A stretch of 57,980 nucleotides of DNA, taken from assembly GCA_030595255.1 (NCBI GenBank), contig JAUVDP010000003.1, positions 1 through 57,980 of the forward strand. The letters run 5' to 3'. Positions within the stretch are counted from its first letter, which is position 1. Every line of letters starts with the position of its first letter. Source of the stretch: Mycoplasmatota bacterium. GTDB taxonomy: Bacteria > Bacillota_I > Bacilli_A > Izemoplasmatales > Izemoplasmataceae. This document shows positions 16,759 to 25,064 of the stretch, in pieces. A model generated the notes under the pieces. It made no database searches, had not been told where the DNA came from, and saw only the letters and a program-made list of their open reading frames with translations. The position numbers and the translations under genes are program-made.

Positions 16759-16934
16759 TTAAATCACCTCAATTATTTAATTATATCATAAACATTTAAA
16801 AAGACTAAAATATGATGAATATATGTAGGTTGCATAATATAATATGTAGCTTAGTATTATATATTATTAAATATCTTATCTAAAATGACAGGTATGTTAT
16901 AATGGTAATGAATAATAGAACGGAGGTATGGCTA

Positions 16935-17264
16935 ATGACGAAATTAGAAATTCTAGAAAAAATTCATTTCGACAAAGCTCATGTTTCTTTAAATCCCTAT
17001 TTCTTTGGGAATGAATACGAAGAAAAAGGTGTTTTAATTTTACTCAAAATTGAGAAAGGTAGTGATTTAGATTATCTAGACATTGAAAATATTTGTTTCC
17101 AATGTCCGACAATTGAATCACACCCAGATTTAATCTCAATGATTTTATTCTTGTTTGATAGTGATAATAAGATATATGACTATAGTATCGCATCTACAAA
17201 ATTTAAAGTTACTAGAAGTGATATTTTGAAGTATGAAGAATTAATTGGAGAAATTATAGACTAG
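16935..17264 (+). CDS. uncharacterised protein, 109 aa, in ABC operon
   Basis: I do not recognise the family. The start at 16935 is preferred over an upstream in-frame ATG (16902) because GGAGGT (16922-16927) lies between them and TATAAT at 16898-16903 is too close to the earlier ATG. The protein is soluble and acidic, with an alternating beta pattern (GVLILLKIEKGSDLDYLD) and a single CFQC pair at about residue 55. It is the first gene of an operon with two ABC transporter genes (10 bp to the next start), so an accessory or regulatory role is plausible. Confidence 0.65.
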   Translation: MTKLEILEKIHFDKAHVSLNPYFFGNEYEEKGVLILLKIEKGSDLDYLDIENICFQCPTIESHPDLISMILFLFDSDNKIYDYSIASTKFKVTRSDILKYEELIGEIID

Positions 17265-17274
17265 AGGTGGAAGA

Positions 17275-19521
17275 ATGCTTAAATTACAAAATGTTTCAAA
17301 GTATTATACTGGTAATGATGTAGTTGCGCTTGGGTTAAGAAAAGTTAACCTAGAATTTAAATTAGGAGAATTTGTCGCAGTTACTGGTGAATCAGGTAGT
17401 GGGAAAAGCACGTTATTAAATGTAATAAGTGGATTGGATTCTTATGAAGATGGTGAAATGTATGTCAATGGTGAAGAGACATCATATTTTAGTATAGAAG
17501 AATGGGAAGCATTTAGAAGACAATACATTGGATTTGTATTTCAAAGTTATAACATTATAGATTCTTATAGTGTACTTGAAAATGTAATGATTGCTTTAAC
17601 AATTCAAGGTTATGATTCAAATACAAGAAAAGAAAGAGCGTTAAAGCTAATTGATCAAGTAGGTTTATCAACTCATATTCATCATAAAGCATCTAAATTA
17701 TCAGGCGGACAAAAACAACGTTGTGTTATAGCTCGCGCACTCGCAAAAGATTGTCCTATTATAGTTGCGGATGAACCAACAGGGAATTTAGATAGTGAAT
17801 CAGGTAGAAATATTTTATCTTTACTAAAAGAAATATCTAAGAATAAACTAGTTATTGTAGTAACTCATAGTTACGAACAAGTCTCAGAATATGCGACTAG
17901 AAAAATTAGATTATTTGATGGTGAAGTTGTAGAAGATAAAGAAGTTAAGAAATTCACAGAAGCAGAACTTGTTAACCATGTAGAGAGTTATACAATGACT
18001 TGGATTAACTTAATAGGTATCTCTTTAAGAAACTTATTTAGAACTCCAAAAAGAACGATATTTACTTTGGTGGTATCTATCTTCATTGTTGTTATCTTTA
18101 CTTTTAGTTATGGAAGTTATACAAGTGAAACTAGTAATATAAATAATGATTTTTATTTCGGATACTTTAACAATGTATCCGAATCTAGAATAGTAGTAAC
18201 TAAGTTTGGTAACTTAGCTTTTACTCCAGAGGAAGTTTTAGCTATAGAAGATATTGATTTAGTTAGAACTGTAGTACAAGATGATGTAATTATGGATTCT
18301 TTAATTATGATGTACTATGAAGAATATGAATGGATTGGAACTTTTGAAAATTATTTGAATCCAGCAGATATGCTAGATTCAAGTCAGTTAATAGATGGTA
18401 GATTACCAAACAGTGAATTTGAAGTTGTTATTCAAGAAGTTGATGATTATAGTATTGGTGACATTATCCAACTTGGATTTAGTTATCCAAGATGGGGAGA
18501 TGGAGATGATTCCCAAACTATCCCAACTGACGCTATGAACTTTACTATCGTAGGTACTGTTCAACCAAAATCAGCTAATTCTTGGAGAGGATTAATGTAT
18601 TTCCATGATGATTTTATAGATAGTGATATTGTTTATAAAAATGCATACTATGGTGAATATGAATCTAGAATTGAGTTTACTATTAAATATGAAGAAAATA
18701 ATCTAAGTTGGTTAACTTATGATTATATAAAGATAGACGATAGTATACCTGATGGTGAGGTATATATTAATGAAGATTCTTTATATGAATATTTATATGT
18801 TACTTTACCAGGATACGACCCTGAGGTCGATGGAACAGAACTTAGCTTACTTTCAGGAAAAGTATTTAGTTTAGAAGCAAAATCTATCTTTGAGTTAGAT
18901 CAAATAGAAGTTGAAGTTACTGGGTTCTATACACTTGATGAAGAAGAATATGCTAATTTAGCAATGAATAGTAATACATTAGATTTATTAATGCAAGAAG
19001 AAAAGTATCAAATGACAGTACTTGTACTTGATGCATATGATGCTGAAAAAGTTATGAGTGATCTACAAGCTTTAGGATTTAATACAATATATCCTGCAGC
19101 TGTAGGAAATGAGATCACAGCAATTATTGCTATAGCTACTACTATCTATTTAGGATTTATATTAGGATTCTTAATGATAGTTATTTACTTTATTAGTTAT
19201 GTTGTTCTTAAGAATGTACAAAACTCTAAGAAAAAAGATTATTTAATCTTTAGATCTATTGGAGCTAGTAAAAGAGATTTAAATAGAGTTACAATATTAG
19301 AATTATTCATAACAACAATAATGGCATATGCAATTACTATGTCGTTACTATTTGTTAATGAATTTTATGATACATGGATTCCACAATACTTACGCTACTT
19401 TACGGTTGGTAGTTATTTATTCATCTTATTATTATTAAGTGTCCTCTCTTTATTGCTTGGTAATAGATTTAATAAGAAATTATTTAGTGATTCAGTGATT
19501 ACGTCACTGAGACAGGAATAG
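17275..19521 (+). CDS. ABC transporter, fused ATPase and FtsX/MacB-type permease
   Basis: 748 residues. The N-terminal ATPase (1-225) has Walker A GESGSGKST, signature LSGGQKQR, Walker B IIVADEPTGNLD and H-loop VTHS, all intact. One membrane helix follows (about 258-280, FTLVVSIFIVVIFTFSY), then a large acidic extracytoplasmic domain to about 610, and three helices at the C-terminus (about 615-735). This is the type VII (MacB/LolD-FtsX) layout: an ATPase that drives mechanical work outside the membrane rather than classical transport, used for peptide or lipid extrusion and resistance. It probably pairs with the next gene, 8 bp downstream, as a heterodimer. Confidence 0.88.
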   Translation: MLKLQNVSKYYTGNDVVALGLRKVNLEFKLGEFVAVTGESGSGKSTLLNVISGLDSYEDGEMYVNGEETSYFSIEEWEAFRRQYIGFVFQSYNIIDSYSVLENVMIALTIQGYDSNTRKERALKLIDQVGLSTHIHHKASKLSGGQKQRCVIARALAKDCPIIVADEPTGNLDSESGRNILSLLKEISKNKLVIVVTHSYEQVSEYATRKIRLFDGEVVEDKEVKKFTEAELVNHVESYTMTWINLIGISLRNLFRTPKRTIFTLVVSIFIVVIFTFSYGSYTSETSNINNDFYFGYFNNVSESRIVVTKFGNLAFTPEEVLAIEDIDLVRTVVQDDVIMDSLIMMYYEEYEWIGTFENYLNPADMLDSSQLIDGRLPNSEFEVVIQEVDDYSIGDIIQLGFSYPRWGDGDDSQTIPTDAMNFTIVGTVQPKSANSWRGLMYFHDDFIDSDIVYKNAYYGEYESRIEFTIKYEENNLSWLTYDYIKIDDSIPDGEVYINEDSLYEYLYVTLPGYDPEVDGTELSLLSGKVFSLEAKSIFELDQIEVEVTGFYTLDEEEYANLAMNSNTLDLLMQEEKYQMTVLVLDAYDAEKVMSDLQALGFNTIYPAAVGNEITAIIAIATTIYLGFILGFLMIVIYFISYVVLKNVQNSKKKDYLIFRSIGASKRDLNRVTILELFITTIMAYAITMSLLFVNEFYDTWIPQYLRYFTVGSYLFILLLLSVLSLLLGNRFNKKLFSDSVITSLRQE

Positions 19522-19529
19522 GTGATATC

Positions 19530-21953
19530 ATGATAAAACTAAATAATCTAGAGAAATATTATAACCGTAATAAAAGTAATGAAATTCATGTAATAGATAA
19601 TATTAACTTAACTTTACCTGAAAGAGGATTAGTAGTATTACTTGGTCCTTCAGGTAGTGGTAAAACAACATTGTTAAATGTACTAGGTGGATTAGATAAA
19701 GTACATAGTGGAATGATTCAATTTGATAACACACAGATTAATAGATATAAATCAAGAGTGTGGGATGAAATAAGAAATAAACATGTAGGATATATTTTCC
19801 AAAATTATAACTTATTAAATTCAATGACTGTTTATGATAATATTGCGATAACTTTAAATATGGTTGGAGTAGTTGATAAAGATGAAATTGATAAAAGAAT
19901 AGATTATATACTAGAAAATATTGGTATGGCTAATTATCGTAAAAGAAGAGCAAGTCAGCTTTCAGGTGGGCAACAACAAAGAGTTGCGATAGCTCGCGCT
20001 TTAGCTAAAAATCCGAAAGTTATTATTGCGGATGAACCTACTGGGAACTTAGATTCAAAAAATACAATAGATATAATGAATATCATTAAGAATATCTCTA
20101 AAACTAAATTAGTAGTATTAGTAACGCATGAAAGAGAAATCGCAGATTTCTATGCGGATAGAGTAATAACACTTAGTGATGGACAAATAATAAGGGATAT
20201 ACAAAATACTTCAAATGGGGAATTAGATGTTCAACATGATACTGATATATATTTGAAGGATTTAAATAAATTATCTACTTTAGAAGATTTTAATAATAAT
20301 TTAACTGTTTACTCAGATGAAGATGTTGAATCTAAATTTGATGTAAAATTAATAATTAAAAATAAAACTATCTATTTGGATGTTAGTAATGATAATTATA
20401 AGAAAGTACAATTACTTGATAAAGATTCTGAAATAAAAGTATTTAATAGACATTTTGAAAAAGTTAATAAAGCTTCTTTTGTAGATTCTGAATTTAATTT
20501 AGAAGCTATAAGTAGTGAAGACTTAACTGTGTCTAATAAATCAGTAGTCACAGTTAAAGAATCAATTAGTATAGCTTGGAAAAGAGTCACAGGTTTATCT
20601 AGGCTTGGTAAGTTATTCTATTTAGGATTTATAGGTGGAGCGATGTTAGTCGCTATCGCTATTGGATTACTTGCGAATGTTTATTACTTTAATCCTGATT
20701 CTTTCTTAAGTGCATCTGATGATACAGTAATAATTGATTATGAAGAACAAACATATGATGAGTTATTAGCACTTGAAGGTGTTGGTTCTATTGGATATGT
20801 TAGTTTAATTACTGATTCAACCAAGTTTACTTTAGATATGCCAAAGCTTTACCAAGCTTGGCGAACTGAGTCTTCATATTCTGGATACGGTGTTAGAAGC
20901 GAATATGTTAGTTCTGGAGAGATAATCAAAGGAAGAAATGTTGAAGCTTATGATGAGATTGTTTTTGATAAAGTATTAGTTGATAGAATGTTAAAATCTG
21001 GTGACTTTAAAAATATTGGAATAACTACTTATGATGCTTTAATGAATGTTGATATTATCTTAACGTTTAAAAATAATGGAGATACTTATGAATACATTAT
21101 TGACATAGTAGGTATTAGTGATACAGCTAGTCCAGTATTTTACGCAAAAGAAGAAACTATCTTCATGCTTCAAACAGGAATACCTGTTTATGAAGTATTT
21201 GAAGATTTGATTACTTTAAGTGAAGGTACTATGCCTAGTGACGTTAACGAAACATTAACTATTGATGATCCGTTAAACGAGATTCCACTTGCACTTCGTG
21301 GATTTAAAATGTTAACTAAAGACTTTACTGTTTCTGGATTATATACAGCAACAAAAGAAGTTCCAACTGTCTTAGTTCCGTTTGAATTATTAAAAGAATT
21401 TTACTTTAATACTAATTACACTGTTAAAGGGACAGATATTTTCCTTCATTCAACAAATGTAGATAGTACTCTTGTTTACCTTGGTGGAGAAGATATTGCC
21501 GCAGTAAGTTTATTTGATGAAGAGGAAGCTGATTATAAAGTTCAAAGATTATTTGATAGCTTAGGTATAACTATATTTACTTTAGTTACACTTGCTGCGT
21601 CAGCCTTAAGTTTCTACTTCATTATTAGATCTTCATTAATTTCAAGAATTTATGAAGTTAGTGTTTATAGAGCTTTAGGAGTAGCTAAAAAAGATATCTT
21701 AAAAATGTTTATTACTGAGATTATCTTAATAACTACAATTACATCGCTTGTTGGTTATGTCGCAATGACTTACTTATTAATGAGCTTACAAGGTGTTGTT
21801 GAAGACTTTGTAGAAGTATTCCATATCTCGTTCTTAAGTATTACTGGTGGTATATTATTAATCTATGTAATAAATATTATATCTGGATTACTACCTGTTT
21901 CTAACTTGCTTAGAAAAACACCGGCTGAAATATTAAGTAAATACGATTTCTAA
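19530..21953 (+). CDS. ABC transporter, fused ATPase and FtsX/MacB-type permease (second subunit)
   Basis: 807 residues. The ATPase domain (1-225) has GPSGSGKTT, LSGGQQQR, VIIADEPTGNLD and VTHERE. An extra cytoplasmic linker (about 230-345) separates it from the first membrane helix (about 368-388). A large outer domain runs to about 680, and three C-terminal helices include SRIYEVSVYRALGVAKKDI, the FtsX-type coupling segment. Same architecture as the gene before it but only distantly similar outside the ATPase, so the two are probably complementary halves of one mechanotransmission ABC complex. Two tandem terminators follow. Confidence 0.88.
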   Translation: MIKLNNLEKYYNRNKSNEIHVIDNINLTLPERGLVVLLGPSGSGKTTLLNVLGGLDKVHSGMIQFDNTQINRYKSRVWDEIRNKHVGYIFQNYNLLNSMTVYDNIAITLNMVGVVDKDEIDKRIDYILENIGMANYRKRRASQLSGGQQQRVAIARALAKNPKVIIADEPTGNLDSKNTIDIMNIIKNISKTKLVVLVTHEREIADFYADRVITLSDGQIIRDIQNTSNGELDVQHDTDIYLKDLNKLSTLEDFNNNLTVYSDEDVESKFDVKLIIKNKTIYLDVSNDNYKKVQLLDKDSEIKVFNRHFEKVNKASFVDSEFNLEAISSEDLTVSNKSVVTVKESISIAWKRVTGLSRLGKLFYLGFIGGAMLVAIAIGLLANVYYFNPDSFLSASDDTVIIDYEEQTYDELLALEGVGSIGYVSLITDSTKFTLDMPKLYQAWRTESSYSGYGVRSEYVSSGEIIKGRNVEAYDEIVFDKVLVDRMLKSGDFKNIGITTYDALMNVDIILTFKNNGDTYEYIIDIVGISDTASPVFYAKEETIFMLQTGIPVYEVFEDLITLSEGTMPSDVNETLTIDDPLNEIPLALRGFKMLTKDFTVSGLYTATKEVPTVLVPFELLKEFYFNTNYTVKGTDIFLHSTNVDSTLVYLGGEDIAAVSLFDEEEADYKVQRLFDSLGITIFTLVTLAASALSFYFIIRSSLISRIYEVSVYRALGVAKKDILKMFITEIILITTITSLVGYVAMTYLLMSLQGVVEDFVEVFHISFLSITGGILLIYVINIISGLLPVSNLLRKTPAEILSKYDF

Positions 21954-21959
21954 AATATG

Positions 21960-21993
21960 CATCTTCATACTTTCACAGTATGAAGATGTTTTT
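21960..21993 (+). terminator. terminator of ABC operon
   Basis: An 11-bp stem CATCTTCATAC/GTATGAAGATG with a TTTCACA loop, followed by TTTTTGTT. Confidence 0.85.
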
Positions 21994-22043
21994 GTTAAAA
22001 TAATACTGATTATTATGTAAGAAATACATCTAGATAATTAAGT

Positions 22044-22067
22044 AAAGGCGCTCTTAAGCGCCTTTTT
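22044..22067 (+). terminator. second, GC-rich terminator
   Basis: A 9-bp stem AAAGGCGCT/AGCGCCTTT with a CTTA loop and a T-run. It is the most GC-rich hairpin seen in the window, 55 bp behind the first terminator, insulating the ATPase-TOPRIM operon. Confidence 0.8.
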
Positions 22068-22155
22068 GTTTGATAATAACTAAATTATATTGCTAATTGA
22101 AAACAATTATTGAATGTACTATAATTAGAGTATAGAGATGATTGAAGGTGATTAG

Positions 22156-23346
22156 ATGATTGAACATATTTTTATTAAAAATTATAAAGCATTTAATCGA
22201 AATAATATTCCTTTAAATAAAAATACTTTATTTATAGGTACAAATGCATCAGGTAAAACTACAATTCTAGAAGCACTAGACTTGTTCTTTAATGATGTTT
22301 TCCATTATGAGTATGTAAATGATACTGATAAAGATGTAATTATTGAAATTCATTTAAATGATGAAAGATATAGAAAAGTATTTAAAAGTCCTGATTATCA
22401 TTTAAGTTATGAAGATTGTATTGGTGAAATGTTTGAAATTAATCATATTAAGTATTTATATGTTCCTTCAGTAATTTATGCACCTAAATTATTAAATGAT
22501 ATTTTATCTATAAATTTAGCTGCGAAAACATCAAATGTTGAACAAACAAAAATATTTAAAGTATTTGATTATCTTGATGGTAAAGTTGGAAATGATCATT
22601 ACGGACTATTTAAAATAGCAACAAGATATGAAATTTACGTTAATAGTGATATTGATTTATCAAAACAAGAGTTTACTACAATAATATCAAATATTACTTA
22701 TCCTACTTTAATACTCGGAATTGATAGTTTTGAAAATAACTTTAGTTTAGATGGACTTAAAAGAATTACTGAATATACTTATCAAACTATTATCACTTCA
22801 AAAGAAAAAGATGTAGTATCAAGATATGATTATTCAGTTCAAGCGTTATACAAAGATGATATTACTAAAGAAATAGAAACAATAACCAGTGTTTTTAATT
22901 CTAAACATGAAAAGAAATTGTTACTTGTTGAAGGTAAATATGATGTAGCTTGGTTTGAAAAAGCTTTAATTGAGTTAGGAGAATTTAATAACTATAGAGT
23001 AATACCTTGTGGTGGAGTTGGAAATATCCAGTACGTAAAAGAACAATTAGAAAAAGAAGGTTTTGATACAGTAGTTATCACTGATGGTGATACTACTGAA
23101 TATAATCCTCTTAGAAGAGATGTTATAGAGTTATACGCAGATGTGGATTATATTAATAGAAGATTTAATACTAATTTTAATTTAATTCCAACAAGTAAAA
23201 GAACATTCTTTAAAAAGTTTAAAGTAAAAGATGATGTTGTTAAAAAAGTATTAAGTACATGGGCTAAAAAGAATTTAGATGAGAATTCAGATTTCGTTTT
23301 AGAAGTGAAATCAATATTAAACCTAAAGGAGGCTTATCATGAATAA
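22156..23346 (+). CDS. compact OLD-like ATPase with C-terminal TOPRIM domain
   Basis: 396 residues. The N-terminus is an ABC-type ATPase start of the RecF/OLD kind: FIKNYKAF and Walker A GTNASGKTT at about residues 28-36. The later ATPase motifs are weak: LILGIDSFEN at about 185 has the Walker B Asp but no adjacent Glu, and no ABC signature or H-loop His is clear. From about 255, LLLVEGKYDVAWFEKAL and VVITDGDTTEYNP give the TOPRIM Glu and DxD metal site of OLD/DnaG-type nucleases. OLD proteins are ATP-linked nucleases often used in phage defence. This one is shorter than typical OLD (500-600). First gene of an operon with two LURP-one proteins and a methyltransferase. Confidence 0.75.
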   Translation: MIEHIFIKNYKAFNRNNIPLNKNTLFIGTNASGKTTILEALDLFFNDVFHYEYVNDTDKDVIIEIHLNDERYRKVFKSPDYHLSYEDCIGEMFEINHIKYLYVPSVIYAPKLLNDILSINLAAKTSNVEQTKIFKVFDYLDGKVGNDHYGLFKIATRYEIYVNSDIDLSKQEFTTIISNITYPTLILGIDSFENNFSLDGLKRITEYTYQTIITSKEKDVVSRYDYSVQALYKDDITKEIETITSVFNSKHEKKLLLVEGKYDVAWFEKALIELGEFNNYRVIPCGGVGNIQYVKEQLEKEGFDTVVITDGDTTEYNPLRRDVIELYADVDYINRRFNTNFNLIPTSKRTFFKKFKVKDDVVKKVLSTWAKKNLDENSDFVLEVKSILNLKEAYHE

Positions 23347-23365
23347 GATGAGTAGTTGTAGATAA
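23339..23365 (+). CDS. eight-codon leader ORF (MNKMSSCR)
   Basis: An AAAGGAGG site (23325-23332) near the end of the ATPase gene is well placed for the ATG at 23339, not for the ATG of the next gene at 23367, which has no ribosome site of its own. The mini-ORF overlaps the ATPase stop and ends one base before the 23367 start (TAA T ATG), so the following gene is probably translated by reinitiation. Confidence 0.45.
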   Translation: MNKMSSCR

Positions 23366-23366
23366 T

Positions 23367-23861
23367 ATGAAATACTATGCTAAGTGTAATAACGTATTTA
23401 ATACAAGCGACGTCAAAATTTATAATGAAGAAGGCATTCAAAGGTTTAAGGTAAGACATCGAATTTTAAAGACTATTACTGGATTAAAAATTTATGATGC
23501 TGACAATAAATTTTTATTCAATGTAAACTATAACCCTTTAAAATTTAAGAATCATTTTGTTTTAAGAAATAAAGAAAAAGAACCAATTGTTAAAATAAGT
23601 CTTGGATTAAAACAGCTACATAAGATTGAATATAAGAATAAGAAGTATATGTGTAAAGCAAGCTTCTTAAAGATTAATTATCGTCTTTACGATGTGGATA
23701 AAGAAATAGCACAAGTAAAGGTTAAAAAGATAGAAAAACAAAGGCATTATGAAGTCATCTTAAAAGAAAATATAGATGAAATATTTGCACTATGTTTATG
23801 CATAGTTGCACAAACTATGAGAGATAGAGTATGGTTTATTTACGGTATAAAGAAAAATTAG
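23367..23861 (+). CDS. LURP-one-related (Tubby-like) protein, diverged copy
   Basis: 164 residues, the same length as the next gene and starting alike (MKYYAKCN against MKYYVKQK). The pattern of short beta strands with basic turns, then a hydrophobic C-terminal helix (ALCLCIVAQTM), fits the LURP-one-related/YxjI beta-barrel fold wrapped round a central helix. It is very basic and more diverged than its neighbour. The biochemical role of the bacterial family is not established; relatives bind phospholipid headgroups in eukaryotic Tubby proteins. Probably translated by coupling through the eight-codon ORF upstream. Confidence 0.6.
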   Translation: MKYYAKCNNVFNTSDVKIYNEEGIQRFKVRHRILKTITGLKIYDADNKFLFNVNYNPLKFKNHFVLRNKEKEPIVKISLGLKQLHKIEYKNKKYMCKASFLKINYRLYDVDKEIAQVKVKKIEKQRHYEVILKENIDEIFALCLCIVAQTMRDRVWFIYGIKKN

Positions 23862-23870
23862 GAGGGTATT

Positions 23871-24365
23871 ATGAAGTATTACGTAAAACAAAAAGTATTT
23901 TCATTAAAAGATAAGTTTTTTATTAAGGATTATGAACAAAATGATATTTATCAAGTTGAAGGGAAATTCATGTCGATATCTAATAAGATGCAGTTATTAG
24001 ATATGCATGGTGAAGAAGTACTAAATACTAAGAAAAAGTTATTTAAAGTATTCCCTTTATATGAAGTATTTACACCTGGTGGAGATATGATAGCTAGTAT
24101 TCAAAAGAAATTTAGTTTTAAACCTAAATTTGAAGTTGAAATGAAAGGTTTAGAATTAGAAGTAAGAGGATCTTTATTTGCTCATTCATTTGGAATTTAT
24201 AATGAAGAGACTGTTATTGCTTCTATTGAGAAAAAAGTATTTTCTTTTGGAGATTCATACGAAATTGATGTTGAAGATGAAAGTAACCTTGAATTGCTAC
24301 TATTTATAGTAATAATCATTGATCAAGTAATTCATGAATCACAAAAGAAAAGTCACAATTTCTAA
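23871..24365 (+). CDS. LURP-one-related (Tubby-like) protein
   Basis: 164 residues. Typical family features are FFIKDYEQNDIYQVEGKF near the N-terminus, repeated strands such as IASIQKKFSFKPKFEVEM, and a C-terminal buried helix LLLFIVIIIDQVI. It is a tandem paralogue of the preceding gene (9 bp gap, AGGAGGG ribosome site), so the pair may form a heteromer. Its stop overlaps the next ATG (TAATG), coupling it to the methyltransferase. Function unknown. Confidence 0.75.
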   Translation: MKYYVKQKVFSLKDKFFIKDYEQNDIYQVEGKFMSISNKMQLLDMHGEEVLNTKKKLFKVFPLYEVFTPGGDMIASIQKKFSFKPKFEVEMKGLELEVRGSLFAHSFGIYNEETVIASIEKKVFSFGDSYEIDVEDESNLELLLFIVIIIDQVIHESQKKSHNF

Positions 24366-25006
24366 TGTCTAAATGTATAATCTGTAATAGTGAAACTAAC
24401 AGCTTAATAGATTCACAAATTAGAGTTACACATTCACATTGTGATAATTGTGGATTTATTTACAAAGATAAAGAATTTCATTTGAGTCTAGATATAGAAT
24501 ATGAAAACTATAAAATGCATAATAACTCATTTGAAAGTGAAGGTTATGTTCAAATATTTGTTAATCTATTAAATGATTATATAAAACCTTTAAATATAAA
24601 TGGAAAAATACTAGAGTTTGGGAGTGGTCCTGGACCAGTTTTAAAAGAGTTATTACTTAGAGAAGGATTTGATGTATTTGACTTTGATCCTTTCTTTAAT
24701 AAGAGTATGGATTATTTAAAATATAAGTACCAATTAATAACTTCAACAGAAGTTGTTGAACACTTTGTTGAGCCGTTAAAAGAGTTTGAACATCTTTCAG
24801 GTTTATTAGTAAAAGATGGATATCTTTTACTAATGACTAGATTAAGAACAATGGATACTACTGAGTTTCTTAATTGGTGGTATAGACGTGATTTAACACA
24901 TATTTCTTTTTATACTTTAAAAACATTTGAAGAAATTGGTAAGAAGTATGGGTTAAAAATAGTTAAGACAAACAATGTTAATATAATTATCTTTCAAAAA
25001 ATATAA
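24365..25006 (+). CDS. SAM-dependent methyltransferase with N-terminal zinc ribbon
   Basis: 213 residues. Residues 4-30 hold two CxxC pairs (CIIC and CDNC), a small zinc ribbon. The class I methyltransferase fold follows, with motif I ILEFGSGPGPVLKEL at about 81-95, an acidic strand end VFDFDPF and a post-motif segment STEVVEHF. This zinc-ribbon plus Methyltransf fold occurs in enzymes that modify small molecules or sugars; the substrate is unknown. Last gene of the ATPase-TOPRIM/LURP-one operon, ahead of a strong terminator. Confidence 0.8.
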   Translation: MSKCIICNSETNSLIDSQIRVTHSHCDNCGFIYKDKEFHLSLDIEYENYKMHNNSFESEGYVQIFVNLLNDYIKPLNINGKILEFGSGPGPVLKELLLREGFDVFDFDPFFNKSMDYLKYKYQLITSTEVVEHFVEPLKEFEHLSGLLVKDGYLLLMTRLRTMDTTEFLNWWYRRDLTHISFYTLKTFEEIGKKYGLKIVKTNNVNIIIFQKI

Positions 25007-25040
25007 ATATGAGAAATCACAATGATTTCTCATATTTTTT
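25007..25040 (+). terminator. terminator of the TOPRIM operon
   Basis: A 13-bp perfect stem ATATGAGAAATCA/TGATTTCTCATAT with a CAA loop and a T-run, starting at the methyltransferase stop. The T-run is followed by TATAAT (25043-25048) of the next gene. Confidence 0.85.
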
Positions 25041-25064
25041 GTTATAATTAGGTAAGGTGATAAT

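Noticed and set aside
21990-22043. Small RNA between the two tandem terminators
   Set aside because: No promoter and only 54 bases of featureless A/T sequence.
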